A stretch of 52,494 nt of DNA, taken from contig JALOQS010000010.1 in the NCBI GenBank assembly GCA_025459355.1, forward strand, positions 1-52,494. Direction: 5' to 3'. The translations under genes and the position numbers were made by a program. The stretch's first letter is position 1, and the number at the start of each line of letters is the position of its first letter. Source of the DNA: Pirellula sp. (lineage in GTDB: Bacteria; Planctomycetota; Planctomycetia; Pirellulales; Pirellulaceae). Positions 52,249 to 52,494 of the stretch are shown here, in pieces. The notes below the pieces were generated by a model. It saw only the letters and a list, made by a program, of their open reading frames with translations, had not been told where the DNA came from and searched no databases.

Positions 52249-52494
52249 ATGGTGCGACCCAAACGCTCCGAACAGTTTAGGTACGACGAGATCGCTATAG
52301 TACACTGTGTGCAGCGATGCGTCCGGAGAGCGTTCCTTGCCGGAGACGACGATGTCTCGGGCATTGATTACTCCTATCGTCGTGAATGGATCCGGCGACG
52401 ATTCGAAGCGCTCGCCTCTGTCTTCTCTATCGATGTTCTTAACTACGCGATTCTTTCCAATCACGTACACGTCATCCTTAGAAGTCGTCCCGAT
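52249..52494 (+). CDS. REP-associated (HUH, Y1) transposase, N-terminal part (runs off right edge)
   Basis: 82 residues are visible from ATG 52249, with GGAG seven bases upstream; the frame is open to the edge. The product starts MVRPKRSEQF and contains 'VQRCVRRAFLAGDD', 'YRREWIRRRFEALASVF' and 'LNYAILSNHVHVILRSRPD', the last holding the HUH metal motif (HVH) of Y1 transposases. These enzymes nick single-stranded DNA with a Tyr that would lie further downstream. Planctomycetes carry many such stand-alone genes. No REP palindromes were seen next to it within the window. It is the only mobile-element gene here. Confidence 0.85.
   Translation, partial: MVRPKRSEQFRYDEIAIVHCVQRCVRRAFLAGDDDVSGIDYSYRREWIRRRFEALASVFSIDVLNYAILSNHVHVILRSRPD

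Overview
The window looks like a chromosomal segment of a planctomycete, most likely order Pirellulales. The evidence is a cytochrome-type PSCyt1/DUF1549/DUF1553 protein paired with a DUF1501 protein, a Tat-exported Gfo/Idh/MocA oxidoreductase, a CSAAR-type sulfatase with a C-terminal carbohydrate-binding-like module, a kinase-like protein with the N-terminal 'GKLTPFQ' segment typical of planctomycete kinases, and an ATP-grasp protein of the type linked to C1 cofactors. Base composition is close to even. Most genes before position 39,600 lie on the minus strand. No rRNA, tRNA or CRISPR array was seen. The only mobile element is a partial REP-associated (HUH) transposase at the right edge.

Layout. 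Positions 1-8383 (minus) hold five consecutive genes for exported amidohydrolase-fold proteins. They carry seven domains, because two proteins are double-domain, and two gene junctions are TAATG overlaps. In all six domains where the site is visible the HxH metal motif is broken, so this looks like a cluster of non-catalytic amidohydrolase-fold proteins. It is the strongest candidate for an undescribed system here. Next come a CstA transporter (8728-10509, minus), a Tat-exported oxidoreductase (10734-12035, plus), the DUF1501 plus PSCyt/DUF1553 pair (12188-17078, minus) and a transglutaminase-like protein (17174-18004, minus). Two small unknown genes (18408-19164, plus) and a fatty acid desaturase (19564-20568, plus) follow.

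A minus-strand block runs from 27670 to 20622: dnaN (sliding clamp), a deoxyhypusine-synthase-family enzyme, a pseudokinase-like membrane protein with a 26-unit PATPA array, an AP2-like protein and truC. A compact minus operon of sulfatase, gamma-glutamyltransferase and GNAT acetyltransferase spans 32160-27873. Further minus genes are an ATP-grasp ligase, an unknown exported protein, a CtpA-type S41 protease, nadB and an anti-sigma-like membrane protein.

On the plus strand, a LysR regulator with a recognisable promoter is followed by gltB and gltD (ammonia assimilation), an arrangement like gltC-gltAB. Then, on the minus strand, lie ilvE, a NagA-like deacetylase overlapped by a small AAA ATPase gene, and a small membrane protein. 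The window closes on the plus strand with a proline-rich coiled-coil exported protein and the partial transposase, which sits behind a near-consensus promoter.

A feature running through the window is short tandem duplication. Five genes carry a 15-bp in-frame doubling, one gene end carries a 16-bp doubling that moved its stop codon, and the pseudokinase gene holds larger 15-bp and 21-bp arrays. Start codons were chosen from Shine-Dalgarno spacing, signal peptides and overlap with neighbours; all functions are read from sequence motifs only.
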